DNA from: Girardinichthys multiradiatus
Taxonomy: Eukaryota; Chordata; Actinopteri; Cyprinodontiformes; Goodeidae
DNA: 64,000 nt
Direction: 5' to 3'
Assembly: GCF_021462225.1 (NCBI RefSeq)
Contig: NC_061806.1
Span: forward strand, 25,936,144-26,000,143
In this document: piece after piece, positions 10,700-22,640 of the stretch
Layout of the letters: each line of letters opens with the position of its first letter
Position numbering within the stretch: position 1 is the first letter of the stretch
The notes under the pieces: model-generated
What the model was told of the DNA's origin: nothing
The model's input: only the letters and a program-made list of their open reading frames with translations
Database searches by the model: none
Position numbers and translations under genes: made by a program

Positions 10700-11290
10700 G
10701 AAAAATGCACTTAAAAAAGGCTAACATTAGTAGTTCCATTTCCTGTTTTGTTAATTTAAAATATAAAATACCATAACTATAATGTATATGATTTTTGTGT
10801 TGTGTTGCCATCTTTTCCCTGAAATCCCCATAAAAAACATCCTAACAAATAGTTTTTCCCCAGATTTATTTTACCTGTTTGTTTCTTGTTGACTACCCAA
10901 GTCCTCCTGTATGTTGTGATTTATCAGTCCTTTCCTTTCTGCGCAAAGGCTATTCTTTTATCTGTTTCCATGGAGATTTTTAGTGTGTGTGCATTTATGG
11001 TGACTGAGATTTGTGAGTGAAAAGAGTAAGGATGTTTCATTTCCAGTTTGGCGGACGGCATCAACCAGTCGAGTGTACCAAGATAGGTTTTACTTTTTTG
11101 TGTTTGGTGTAAGAATTACAAACAATACATACATGCATTGTATCTCCCTTATTTTGCAGATTTTTTCCCCTGTGTTTTACAAATATATGAAAATGTCTAG
11201 TTAATTTTAATATCTGACAAAAAAACATTTTTTTTAATTTTTATTCTTTTTTAAAGAAACCGTATTAGAAACTGCTTTGGGATTATTTTG
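10700..11290. other. Intergenic DNA, nothing recognised
   Basis: AT-rich, with short homopolymer tracts and no recognised element. Confidence 0.4.
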
Positions 11291-11298
11291 ATTGTTAT

Positions 11299-11417
11299 GG
11301 ACACGGAGATGGAAACGAAAAGGAAAAAATAAGAGACAAGAAGGAAAGAGAGGTGGGGCAAAAAGGAAAAAGGGAGAGAAGGAGAAAAGAATGGAAGAGA
11401 GAAAGAAGGATGAAGAT
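11299..11417 (+). repeat. Polypurine tract
   Basis: About 120 bases that are almost entirely A and G on the plus strand, broken by only a few pyrimidines. Such strand-asymmetric tracts can form triplex or other non-B structures. It adjoins the C-rich region that follows. Confidence 0.75.
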
Positions 11418-11559
11418 AACACCCTGCTTGCTTCTACACCTGGAGAAACATATATAATAACAGCATTGTTACCAAAAAGTGCACGGTACTAATGAATGCA
11501 AGATGTATATAGTGGTAACCTCAATCTAAACACATGTAGGTTTGAGTGTGAACATGCTT

Positions 11560-12860
11560 GTGTATGCAAGATTTCTCTATAAAAATATGCAATAGCGAGA
11601 GTGAGGAGCAACAGACCTGCCCCCCTGGACCTGAGACAGACACGGAGGAGATCCGAACCACAAAATTCCAAAGGCTGCCCAGAGTATGGGAACTGTAGGA
11701 GAACCACTGCCGGGATTACCACAACCCCCTAAACTGGGCCTAAACTGACCCAGGAGAGGGAGGAGCCCAAGACCTAACCTGACACAAAAACAGGTACACA
11801 CAGTCACACTCACACATTCCTACCCTCATGCTTACACATAAAAACACTCACACCCATGCACCCAACATAACGACACACAACAATGGATGCCGTACACTCA
11901 CTCACACGCCCCCATACATACTCTGTACTCCCAGGTCCAGAGTATGACCCCGACCCGCCACCCTGACCCCAGTCCCCAACGTCCCCCATCACCATCCGGA
12001 GAGGGGACCATTACAAAAGAGGAGACTTCCTGGTCCAAATGAGCCTACCAACCAGAGCCGCCACAGGAGGAAACAGTCCCAACCCCCCAGTGAATTCAAC
12101 CCCATGAGCCCCCAACCCCCCCATGAACCCCAACATGAATCTCTCTACAGGGCCACCCCCAACCGGGATAAAGATAGCGAACACATGGCCCTGAACCCAA
12201 ATGCCATGAATTCCCTCCCCACAGGGACACACCCCACAGATGAGCTCCATCCCCAAAATGCCAACGAATATACACCCACACAGCGTAACCTCCACACACA
12301 GCCCTGCTCCAAGAACCACACATACTGCCCCCACCACACAATGGACCGCAACGGCAAGGTAAGGGGCCTGCACAATGCCACCCCGGCCTCCGCCCACAGG
12401 CACAACAGAGCAGACACCACCGAGCACCGTGCTCACAATGGAACCCCCGATCCCACACCAAGGCGGGACAAACTCACCCTGCAAGAGGTCCCTGGCCAGC
12501 GGCATGTGAACCGGGGCCGGTGGCCCCCACCACATCCCCTGCAACCACACAAACACACCACATCACTGCCACAGCATAGATAGCCTAGGGAGAAACATTA
12601 ACCAGCTCAGCTCCACCATCACCGCTCAGCCAATTCAAATGCCGGTTACCCCACATCCAAAACGAGGACATAACCCCACCACCCCACACGCTGCAACCCC
12701 TCCACACCACTCTCCAAACCCCCCCCCGGGACACAACCGCCAAGCCCGCCCAACCATCCGGCCAATGCCAGCAGCCCCAGCCTGCCAGTCCATGAGAGAG
12801 AAACATGTGCCAGCAGGGTAATTGGGCGGGGCAGCCCAACCGCTCCAGGCAGAGCATGAT
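11560..12860. repeat. C/A-rich, G-poor block, unclassified
   Basis: About 1.3 kb with strong strand bias: the plus strand is rich in CCC, CAC and ACA motifs, and long open frames on the minus strand (for example 12011-12556) are a by-product of this composition. It ends close to an antisense RTE-like endonuclease fragment (12960-13376). It may be a degenerate non-coding repeat or the 5' region of a retroelement. No family is recognised. Confidence 0.45.
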
Positions 12861-12959
12861 TTCAGGCCTAACAGTTTCTAAATTTTTTCATTCACAGAAA
12901 TGTCCATAATTATTGGCTACCTTGGTAAAAATTTTTATAAAAGGCTTAAATTTAATCCA

Positions 12960-13376
12960 TCTTTTACTCCAGAATGATCTCAGTGAAAAACAACTGCAGC
13001 CATCTGCCGGGCCAGAGGCACTGTCACCGACCGCCACACAATATTGAAGAGGCGTGTCAGCCACAATAGTTCCACAACATTCAGAGACTTGAGGTTCTCA
13101 GGGCAGGCCTCATCCACTCCTAAAGCATGCCACCGTGGAGCTTTTTAACCACCTCGGTGACTTACGCCTGGGCGATGAAAGAGCAAACCCACCCCAGCCC
13201 ACAGCCTCTCCCCACAGGCCACTCCAGAGTAGAAGAGAGTCCAACCTCTCTCAAGTAGCTGGGTTCCAGAGCCCATGCTGTGTGTAGAGGTAAGCCTGAC
13301 TATTTCTAGCCGACATCTCTCGACCTCCCGCACAAGCTCAGGTTCCTTTCCCCCAAGCGAGGTGACATTAAATGTC
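12960..13376 (-). pseudogene. RTE/Rex3-like LINE endonuclease fragment
   Basis: The minus strand from about 13376 to 13140 encodes an N-terminal apurinic-endonuclease-like segment (TFNVTSLGGKEPELVREVER, then RLEIVRLTSTHSMGSGTQLL and ERGWTLFYSGVACGER). This is the start of the endonuclease domain of RTE-clade LINEs in fish. Only the first third of the domain is present, and it breaks off into other LINE-like debris at about 12960-13140. The fragment abuts a (TTCTA)n array at its 5' side. Confidence 0.7.
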
Positions 13377-13377
13377 C

Positions 13378-13420
13378 CTATTCTATTCTATTCTATTCTA
13401 TTCTATTCTATTCTATTCTA
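13378..13420 (+). repeat. (TTCTA)n microsatellite
   Basis: Eight perfect TTCTA units directly adjoining the RTE-like fragment. Confidence 0.95.
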
Positions 13421-13429
13421 AAATAGAGA

Positions 13430-14500
13430 CAATTTGTCAATTTTGTTGTTTCATTAGTTTGAAACATCTATTTATAAACTGTCAACAATTAGTTTTTTCA
13501 ATTAGTTTTCTATTAATAGCCTTATACAAGGTCAACAAACACAACTTGATGACATGAAAACACTAACACGTGACATGGGTTTTCATTAAATATCAGCTCT
13601 GCAATGCACAAATTTCACAAATTTTTGTTTTATTTTTTCCAGATTCAGCCTTAATTCATTAATTCTGACCCTCCTAACGTTTGCAAATAAAGAGTGTCAT
13701 TATTGTCTCAGATCCACAATTATAAGCCACATTTTGTTTGTGATATAAAGGAGGTTAAAAAAGCCCTAATGGGGTTACAAATTGTTTTCCAGGGATTTAT
13801 AAAACATCATCTTTACATATACCCATGAACTGATCTATAACACATTGAGGATGTGACATAGGTATTATGTAACATGTTTACATAGCAGGTGTCAAAATCA
13901 ACAACAGAACAATCGCTGTTGCCTCCACACATCTGGACCCAAATGGAGAGCTTTTTTCTTTCAGTGATGAGAAGAAAAACCCATTAGACTTTTAAAATGA
14001 GTCACCCGCAGATATGCATTAGTAGTCTGTGTTTGGGCCACTGGGATTCTTTGAACAACAAAAAGTGAGTACTTAAGAGTACTTAAGAGTGAGTCCTTAT
14101 ATTTACTTCCAAGCTCATCCTTTTTTAGTAAAGATGTGAAAACATTTCTTAAGTGGTGTTTATTCAAATGAGTCCTTGCATTTGCTACGTCTGATTGGCT
14201 TTTTGTGTTATATGCATTTACTGCTGTTCAAGAAGGAATAAAACAGGAAAGTCTCATTTTATTTTATTTAATTAGACTTCAACAGCCTCACAATATTTTT
14301 TGCCCCTGAGGTTAAAGGAGTCGACTTGGGGACTTTTTGCATGGAGTTTGCTTGTTCTCCGCATGCATACAAGGATTCTCTCCGGGTACTCCAGCTTGTT
14401 TGTTTGGAACACAAACAACTGCAACCTCTGGTGTAATTGACCTCAAAGGTGTTCAAGAAGGTTGAGGTCAGGCCAGTCAAGTTTCTCCACACCAAACTTT
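13430..14500. other. Intergenic DNA, nothing recognised
   Basis: AT-rich. A short 'gagtacttaagagtacttaagagt' tandem lies near 14068-14092. No gene or repeat family recognised. Confidence 0.4.
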
Positions 14501-14504
14501 ATAC

Positions 14505-14820
14505 GACGATGGCAGCAGTGGCAGAGGTTCGTCCTGTAACCAGTGGGTTGCTGGATCCCCCACTCCGTCTGTCTGTCTCCGTTGTTGTGTTCTTGGGCAG
14601 GACACGTCACCTGCCTTGCCTGTCGATGGTTGATCAGAGGGCTCAGTGGTGCCGATTGTACGGCAGCCTCACTTCTGTCAGTCTGCCCCAGGGAAGCTGT
14701 GGCTACAATGTAACTTACCACTGGCATTGTGTGAATGGGTGGATGATTAGTGTAAACCGCTTTGGGGTTTCTGGGGACTTGATAAATTGCTATACAAGTG
14801 CAGACCATTTAGCATATACC
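14505..14820 (+). repeat. SINE-like fish interspersed repeat
   Basis: Starts with 'gcagcagtggcagaggttcg' and has 'gggttgctggatccccc' about 30 bases later, reminiscent of RNA polymerase III A and B boxes. It continues through 'cttgggcaggacac' and 'gaatgggtggatgatt' to a tail 'gcttt...ctatacaagtgcagaccattta'. The layout suggests a tRNA-derived head and a LINE-like tail, but the B box is imperfect. Confidence 0.45.
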
Positions 14821-14869
14821 ATTTTAATGTGTCCCCTACATGGTTTGTGGTGAATAGCTTTGTTTCAAC

Positions 14870-15345
14870 AACAACCTTCTTCTTGCCACTCTTCCACCAA
14901 TTTGTGAATTCCATATTTTGGAGAGTACATGGCCAGTAGTTGTTCTATCAACTTATTAACCCACCTGAGCTGTGGATCTCTGCAGTTCCTACACAGTTAC
15001 CATGGGTCTACTGGCCTCCTCTCTGAATAATGTTTGTCAAACTTGTCCTCTTGGATGAACGTCCATTTCTCTGTATGTTTCTAACTACCCTCTGAGGCCT
15101 TCACAGAACAGCTGAGATTAAATTACATACAGGCAGACTCTATTTATTAATTAGATGACTTCTTCAGGCACTTGGTTGCATTGAATCATGTTTTTGGACA
15201 TTAAAGCAAGAAGGTCTGGAAAACATTCTCACCACACTTTTCAGTTTTTTATATGTAAACAATCTGGAAAGCCATGTTTTAAATCATTTACACATCACAA
15301 TTATGCACTACTTTGTCTTAGGCCATCACTGGATTTTTAGATTAG
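14870..15345 (-). repeat. Old Tc1-like relic
   Basis: Same family as the copy interrupted by the young Tc1 (5525-7440): shares 'ccctctgaggccttcacagaaca', 'ttaattagatgacttcttcaggcacttggttgca' and 'cacacttttcag'. The antisense orientation, with internal segments such as 'cttcttgccactcttcca', corresponds to the transposase-coding region. No frame survives. Confidence 0.5.
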
Positions 15346-15868
15346 GTAAAGAGAGTTTTTCGGTTTATCCTATTAAATGATAGAATTTTACTGGAATTTG
15401 TTGCATTTAAACAGCATAATAGAACACAATAAACCAATCTGAAAGTGTACACTGAAGCTAAATGCAGGAGTCTTGTAGCTGAGTCCATTTGCTTTAATTA
15501 CAAACTTGAGATGAACTCACGACAAACCAGGTTTTTTTTTTAACACAGTGAGCCTGGGGCTTTTCAGCACCCTGGGGATCTTGTTATCAGAAATCGGAAG
15601 TGTCTGCTGACACAGAATGGGTTGTTTAAGTTTGGTTATTTCCCATTTTGTCGCAAGTACACTTTCGGCTGCCGATGGCATGGACTTGTTGAACTAAGGG
15701 GAGCTTACAAGAAGATTTGTGCAAGGGGACAAGTTCTGCTTATAGCAAGCACCAGTTTTTTAAAAGCATGTCTTTTTTTTTATTTATAAACTGATACTTA
15801 CTTTAGGTGATGGGGTCTACAGGTGTATTTCCACACATGAAACATTTGATTTAGTCAGACAGTCACTC
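15346..15868. other. Intergenic DNA, nothing recognised
   Basis: No gene or repeat family recognised. Confidence 0.4.
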
Positions 15869-15869
15869 A

Positions 15870-16228
15870 ATCAGTCATTTTCTATACTGCTCCTTCCATA
15901 TTGTGTCGCGGGGAAGCTGGTGCCTACCTCCAGCAGTCTATGGGCGGGAGGAGGGGTAAACCCTGGACAGGTCGCCAATCCATTGCAGGGCAACACACAA
16001 ACAACCAAGCACACACTCATTCACACACCTAAGGGCAATAAGAGAGACCAATTAACCTAACAGGCATGTCTTTGGACTGTGGGAGGAAACCGGAGTATCC
16101 AGAGAGAACCCACACATGCACGGGGAGAACATGCAAACTCCATGCAGAAAGAGCCCTGACCAGGAATCGAACCCAGGACTTTCTTGCTGCAAGGCAACAG
16201 TGCTACCAACTGCATCACCGTGCAGCCT
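15870..16228. repeat. Fish dispersed repeat
   Basis: Moderately GC-rich unit with segments such as 'ctggacaggtcgccaatcca', 'ggcatgtctttggactgtgg', 'cggggagaacatgcaaactc' and 'ggcaacagtgctaccaactg'. I recognise this as a very common teleost interspersed sequence, without a firm class. A reading frame on the minus strand is incidental. Confidence 0.6.
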
Positions 16229-16527
16229 CATTTGATTTAGTTCATTAATAAAATTTAAAAAAATGAAACCCATATCAAATAAATTAATCACACAGAGTGA
16301 TATATATTAAACATTTACTTCTGTGAGTTTTGTTGATTATGACTTACAGCTGATTAAGTATCTTCAAATTCCAAATTCACCCACAACAAAACAATTAGTT
16401 TGTAGAAGCCATGTACTATATATTAGAGGGACAACTGATAATTTCAAGTTATTGCCGGTGTGTGTGTGCTTCCAATTAACTGAAAACATAATAATAGCAT
16501 TGATATAATAACCACGATTGATAATAG

Positions 16528-16550
16528 TCATCATCATCATCATCATCATT
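16528..16550 (+). repeat. (CAT)n microsatellite
   Basis: About seven CAT/ATC units. Confidence 0.85.
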
Positions 16551-16659
16551 TACATCAGTTTAGAATAGAACAATAAAACAAATTAACAGCTAAGGGTTAG
16601 GTAAAAGTAAAAGTAAGCAACTGAGTAAAATTCCTGTACTATTCTGGCTACTACCACAC

Positions 16660-16975
16660 CACCACCATTACTACTACTACTACTTTCCTTCCACTCAACT
16701 TTCCATTAACGCGCCTGGATACAGCATTTAGCGGTTGCCTTTTGTGGCTCACCCTCCTAGTGGAGGGTTTCAATGACGGTCTTCCACATTTTGTTTATTA
16801 AATATACTATATTTGTTATGCAATATCCATTTTTTGAAGAAACTCGATTTTGGGATTTTTTCGTTAGCTGTAAGTCATAATCATCGAAATGAACAGACAA
16901 TGCTTTACATTTGTAATTGAAACAGATGAACTTTCATTTATTTTCTAATTGATTGAGATGCCCCTGTGTTTCCAC
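16660..16975 (-). repeat. Decayed DNA-transposon fragment
   Basis: Contains 'actcaactttccattaacgc', 'ctcctagtggagggtttcaa' and an end reading 'ttgattgagatgcccctgtg', consistent with the 3' part and terminus of an old non-autonomous DNA transposon. Pieces of the same family occur at 2250-3015. Confidence 0.45.
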
Positions 16976-17039
16976 TGACGTTGGCTCATGTAAACGTTAG
17001 TTCTTCTTTCTATCATACATGTATGTTGTGCTTTGAAAA

Positions 17040-18253
17040 TAATTTAAAGAATCTCTCTAGAGCTGGTTCTTAGTCGGGTGGACTCGGTTTCTTTTGGAGG
17101 CGTTGCATGGTTCCTGCTCACTATCTCCGCCCTCCGGGGGTAGAGACTTCTCCGCGCACCGAGCAATTTTTTACCTCCGAGCACCGCCGTTAAATCTAAA
17201 TTAGGTGTTACTGCAAGCGCTCAAAAGGCCAATTCGGCATCACTTAAGAGCAAGATTCAGACCTCTTCGTTATTGCAGTTTTTTTGGATTATGGGGACGT
17301 CACTGTGTGCCAACTGCAGACGCTTGCCAAGATTAAACCATCATCCGAGGTAGAAGAAAGGATCACGATTTAGGAAAAAAAAAATACGTGCATGAATGCG
17401 ATTTAATTTAATTTACTGATGCACGTATTTCTGTGACTAATCTCGTATTTGGACGCTTTTGGGGGGATTGGAGTGCGCAGTGAGCAGCAGAAGGGCTGTT
17501 TACAGCCCAGAGTTATTGGCATACTCTGCAATCATCATCATCATCATCATCATCACCATCTGATTGGTAACATTCATTCTAATATAACTGGCAAAAGCAG
17601 CTGTTACAGCTTCCTGCTGCTTTTAAAGCTAAGGTGTGTGAGAAACGATGAACCCGTCTGCTGCTGTGTAACGAGATAATTCCCAGATATAGGGGGGCAG
17701 TTTGGAGACTCATGCGCCCAGATCAAACAATTAAGATGACAAAAAGGGGTGATTGTCTCCATTACCGAGCTGGCTGCGTTGGGATTGCGTTGCATTTCGT
17801 CGGGGAACAGAGAGTAGAGGAAGAAGAGAGGAAGGAGAAGCAGAGGAGAGCAGCTGAGCCGCCTCTGACGGGCAAGCTGTGGCTTCAGTGATGGACTGAG
17901 CTGGAGTTGAAGGGATCACTGTCACAGCATCAGCATCATTTTTTTCCCCTCAGAAGCCTTCACTCTTAACAAAAACACCTATGGACACTCTGCAGCACAG
18001 GTGAGGATGAAGAGTTCCTGCCAGCAGTGAAATCCGACCAATTGGGCTAATGAATGAAATACTTAAAGCTTTTAGAGATTATACCTGGATCACCATCTCT
18101 GTAATGCCTTCACAAACGGATTTCTTCCGTGCACTGAGAAGGAATTAAGCCTCACAACCCTCCTCTTACCCTAAGTGCCCTGGAGACCCACCTGGATCCA
18201 GTCTGCACCCACAGATGTTCTGATTTCTTCTCCAGAAAGTCCTGTATTTTTGG
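17040..18253 (+). promoter_or_regulatory. Candidate promoter and 5' non-coding first exon
   Basis: A repeat-poor, comparatively GC- and CpG-rich block in AT-rich surroundings, with GC-rich patches at 17080-17190 and 17755-17890. Two plausible splice donors follow: CAG|GTGAGG at 18000/18001 (after a short ATG frame, MDTLQH) and TTTTGG|GTAAGTG at 18253/18254. Several short upstream-type frames (for example ATG at 18050, about 33 codons) suggest 5' UTR rather than coding sequence. It could be the start of the RasGAP gene whose exons lie at 60269-60566, but the MDTLQH exon is in the wrong phase to join that exon directly. There is no direct evidence of transcription. Confidence 0.35.
17531..17560 (+). 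repeat. (ATC)n microsatellite
   Basis: About ten ATC units with one CAC interruption, inside the candidate first-exon block. Confidence 0.9.
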
Positions 18254-21200
18254 GTAAGTGCCAACAAACGTGGGTGTATTGAGAGAAAAAAAAAAGTGGC
18301 TTGCAGGAATGCTTAATCTCACTGTGAAGTGTTTAAGGAGTGTTGAATTCAGCAGCACTAAGGAAGGTGTTAAACAAACCTTTACAGCCCGTATGTGAAC
18401 AGAATAGATAGATAGTCCCGAAACTACAGGTCAGTGTATATATATATATACATATATATATATATTTCTTATGGCTGACACAAATTTATTTGCCTTTCAT
18501 GTACAAGTTAGCGTCGGAACTGCAGCACGGCTAGCTGCTACAGGAAGTTAAAAGAGTAAACACACATGCACTGTTCAAATTTAACTTACATTATAGAATA
18601 ATTTCACCCTGACCACTAACTCTAGCATTATCATGCCAATATTAACATTAGCATGTTGGTTATTTTGAATGTTGGGTAATCCGTTTCCTCTTGTCTATCT
18701 TATACCGATACCGCAACCCATGAATCTTTACGTGAATTGGGGTCATGACATCCGGACCCGCTTTGTTAAATATAAGCAAAGGGCCCCTACGGATTAGGGA
18801 TTTGGGAATATCAACTTTACAGTTTGTTTGGGGTAATATAACCATGGCTACATCTTTATTTTTCAAAGATTGAGAGGATGACCTAAAGAAATTGTCTCGA
18901 ATTATTCATTTCAACATATTTTCTGCTTGTCAATTTCATTGTTACTAACAAAGAACAAATGTAAAAAATAATATTTAATTAGATAATGACATTTTTAAAT
19001 TCCTGTGAGCATATTAATTGTTTATTTGACTGGCAATTTTCTGCTGTAATGGGACAATGTGGTCAGGGATAAAAAGACCAGGAATTCGTGCACCATTGAA
19101 TTATGATTAATTCAAAAAACAAACACTACATCATTCATTATTTCTTAAACCGAAATTTAGAACTGATCTGCTCTCAGCAATATGTTATTCTTTTAAAAAG
19201 CCAATGTATCTTTCTCTGCTGGTTGGTTGTACCCCAAGCATAGTGCCGGGTAAGGATTTTCCTCCACTGGAGAAAGGTTTTTCTGTAGTCGCCTACAGTT
19301 TAGATGCCGGTTAAACTCTGTTCCTTGTCTGTTGGTAGCAGATGGAAAAAAATCGACTGATCGCAGGAATTATCCCTTTCACTTTGCTTGGTCGCATCTG
19401 CTGAAGTTCATGCAGCAATGAGTGATATACTACCAGTCTTCATAGTAGGAAACCTCTAAAAAAAGTCGTTAGTCCCAGAATAGGCCACCGTTAGCTGTAG
19501 TGGAGAGATTCATGACTAAGGTCGACCGTGTGAGTTAGGCCTTTACCCCATTCATGGAACAATGCAAAGAGAAGGAAACTGAACAGCTCAGAAGGTTTAT
19601 TTTTCTTCTGGGAGCAGGGATAGACAAGTGCAGCTTCCTGGCAACTAGATGATCTGTGAAATAATCTTATGTCTGTAGTCTAGGTCAGGTAGGTTTGTTC
19701 TCTGGTTGCATCCACCGTTACCCTCTGTCTCTATGTAAAACAAAAAATATCACTCAGCACTGCCCCCCTTTGCCTAAAAGAAGAAAAGCTGGGCCTGTAA
19801 CGCATGTATACTCTACCAGTATCTATTTTATAAATTTATAAAGCACTTGGCTTCCTAGGTGTTAAAGTGCTATTGTATTTCATGCAAAATGAAACAATTT
19901 ATATGTATGATGTAATGCATGATGCCTAAGCATGAATACCAATGCCAGGATAATTCCTTGATACTTTACTAATTAGTTTCTCAGGGGGCTCCACTGACAC
20001 CTGTATGGACAACAGGGGGCCCTCTGCCAGCTTTATAATCTGTGAATTAGCTGACTCAATCAAAACAACAAAATGCGGGTGTTTCAGAGTTATAGTTGTC
20101 CAGTAAGCAGCTCATATGTTGTGAAAATGTTTAGCCAGGAAAGCTCCTTGCAAAACTAGCTGAAAAATATTACAGATATCTATTCAGTGAATTATTTATT
20201 TACTGCCGTGACAGTGTTCCTCCATCTCAGCTGGCATTCGATGTAGTTAATGTTTGGGTTTTCTGGATGGCCACAATCTTAATGGCCCATTATGTAGAGT
20301 CATTTTTGTACACAGTGGGCTTTCCCATCTTAACCAAAAACAATGCAGAGGGGTAAAAAGGGCTTGTGTTAATAAAACATCTGTGGTTCCACTTTTGATG
20401 GACTCCTGATCGCTCAGAGTGGACTTCCTCCTCCTCCACATAACACCGCTATTTGCATCTCATGCATCTTTTCATACAGTAATTTTGTTGGTTTAGCTGT
20501 AATAAAAAGGCATGAATCACTGACATCAATTAGTTTCTCTCAATTTATTGCAAACTGTTGAGAATCTGGACTGTTAGCTGCTCTGTCGCAGTTGTCAACT
20601 GAGAGTCTGACAGCCGGCAAGCGTTTACTTTCCTCCAGCACTGAGTTTCCGTCATAATTCTCCCCTTTTTCAGCCATTGTCAGTGCAACGCATGGATGGA
20701 GCTTTATCGCTCTACCAAGAACAGAAAGGATCTGTCAGTCTGCTTGAATTTTCGCTAAAAATGAAAATGTAAAAAGCTATCTGAGCAAACTTCTGTCCTG
20801 GAGTTTCCTCAAATTGTTTTCTTTTGCTTTGGGCCATGAATATCCAGGCGTCATTTTGTGAAAAACACAAGATACATTTGTCTTCCTACTTATTCTCAAA
20901 CTAATTTTCTAGCCAATTGTACTGCCTTATTAAATTATCTATGCCTATTGCTGACCATCCAAAAAAGCCTGCTGCTCTTAATTGACAAATTTATCTTAGA
21001 TTAAAGATTTATTAATTATTAATAAAGACAATCACACATAATCATGGATTAGATTTCTTATTTATCACATTGAGGTGCATTTTTAATGATCAACTAAAAA
21101 GAATAAACAAGATGAAATAGTATGTGTTTTGATTAAGGAACTATTGTTCAAAAATGATATAAGATAATTAAAGGTTTAGCTTTTATCAAACATTAACAGG

Positions 21201-21353
21201 TCTCATGAGTTTAAGGAAGAGGCTTCATGACCTAATAATAATTTGAGTCTGGGAGAAGAAAAAACAGGAGGGAGGAGTTTTTGATTCACCTTTGACACAT
21301 CAGTTTCGCTGAAACCAGAAAACCACCTTAGCAGAAGAAACAGAATGCCTTAC
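18254..21353. other. Unrecognised AT-rich DNA with a (TA)n run
   Basis: Apart from a (TA)n microsatellite at 18436-18465, I see no gene or repeat family in this 3.1 kb. It may be intronic if the preceding block is a first exon. Confidence 0.4.
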
Positions 21354-21914
21354 TGTCATAATGGTTTTTTTGTGGTGGACCAGAGGCAGACAAGTACGGA
21401 GGAAGCAGAGTGGGATCAAAAAAACTCGTCTTTATTTATAGAGTTCACTCACTTACAGGTGAGGAGTGGGGGGTACAGATATCCTCCAAAACAGAACCCA
21501 ACAAGATCTGGAGCAGGGCGAGTATCCAAAGGACACGACAAAAAGACACAACGACACCGTGTGGAACAAAGGGCAAGACAGACCTAAATAAGGACGAAGG
21601 TGAACATGAAACAAGAGGGCAGGTGATCAGGAAAACAGGGAACAGGTGAGACGTGGAGGCAGGGAGGCAGAGGGAGCAGGTGGAAGCAGACAGAGACAAA
21701 TGAGGACATGGAGGAGCTAGACCAAGAAACAAACTGTAAAAGCACACCCAGGGAACCAGAACACGGGGAGAACAACAGATCTAAAAAAATACAATAAAAC
21801 GACACAGTCGACAGAATAGAACCTAGGAAATAAAACACCAGAAACAAGAACTCAAAGACATCAAAACATCTGATTAAACATAAACAAATACAGAACCAAA
21901 AACACACTGTGACA
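21354..21914 (-). repeat. 3' LTR
   Basis: Shares nearly its whole length with 23448-23962, but holds an extra stretch of about 55 bases near its right end (around 21845-21900). Adjoins the polypurine tract on the interior side. Confidence 0.8.
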
Positions 21915-22137
21915 TTACCTCCCCCTCAAGGTCGGATTCCAGACGACCATAAAAGTCCAAAACAAAACAACCCACCCAGGGTGGGTGGAGGGCCAAAGTC
22001 CAAAACAAAACAACCCATTAGGGCGAGACACGGGTACCCAAGTCTATGAGGCTGGCAGTGAAGATGCAGGCTGTCTGGAGGCCGGCAGCGAAGATGCATG
22101 CTGTCTGGAGGTCTGCGGCGTGGCCAGAGGAGGCTCT

Positions 22138-22247
22138 GTGTGGCTGTGGTGTGTCTGGCTGTGGAGTGTCTGGCTGTGGTGTGTCTGGCTGTGGTGTGTC
22201 TGGCTGTGGTGTGTCTGGCTGTGGTGTGTCTGGCTGTGATGTGTCAG
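22138..22247 (+). repeat. 15-bp minisatellite (GGCTGTGGTGTGTCT)n
   Basis: About seven copies of a 15-base unit with single-base variants. The unit length is a multiple of three, so every frame stays open across it on both strands. Confidence 0.9.
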
Positions 22248-22319
22248 GCTTGGAGTATGGCTGTGGAGTGTCCTGCATGATTTCAGTGAGAACCCCCCAG
22301 AGAAAACCGAGAAGGTGCT

Positions 22320-22640
22320 CGGGACCTGGAATTGGAGGCAGCCCGTCCATGGGCCCCTCCAGAACATGGCGAGGAAGTGGAGGCAGCCTGCCAACGGGCC
22401 CCTCCGGAACATGGCAATGAGGTGAAGGCAGCCCGCCCTCGGGCCCCTCCGGAACATGGCGAGGAAGTGGAGGCAGCCCGCACTCGGGCTCCTCCGGAAC
22501 ATGGCGTGGCGGCCCGACGGCGGCGGGCTGAGGCTCTGTAGACCCAAGGTGGCCGGCTGAGGCCCCATAGACTCGGCGGCAACCGGCTGAGGCCCTGTAG
22601 ACCCAGCGGCGGCCGGCTGAAGCCCTGAAGATCCGGCGGC
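22320..22640 (+). repeat. Imperfect ~60-bp and ~40-bp tandem repeats
   Basis: Four units of about 60 bases around 'gggcccctccggaacatggc' are followed by about three units of about 40 bases around 'ccggctgaggcc...tagac'. Both arrays lie in the LTR element interior. Confidence 0.75.

Noticed and set aside
10341..10811. 156-codon minus-strand frame as a gene
   Set aside because: Opposite strand of the short plus-strand candidate; no domain recognised and no supporting splice or regulatory context.
12011..12556. 181-codon minus-strand frame as a membrane protein gene
   Set aside because: Its Gly/Trp/Val/Cys-rich composition follows from G-rich minus-strand DNA; overlapping frames on both strands are equally open, and no family resemblance or splice pattern is seen.
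14545..14562. tRNA gene at the SINE-like head
   Set aside because: No cloverleaf can be folded and the B-box-like stretch is imperfect; a SINE-type head is more likely.
15870..16291. Minus-strand frame over the dispersed repeat as a conserved protein
   Set aside because: The same translated sequence turns up in many fish because the repeat is common; it is not a gene.
17531..17560. ATC/CAC run as a CRISPR-like or coding His repeat
   Set aside because: It is an ordinary trinucleotide microsatellite without spacers or a supported reading frame.
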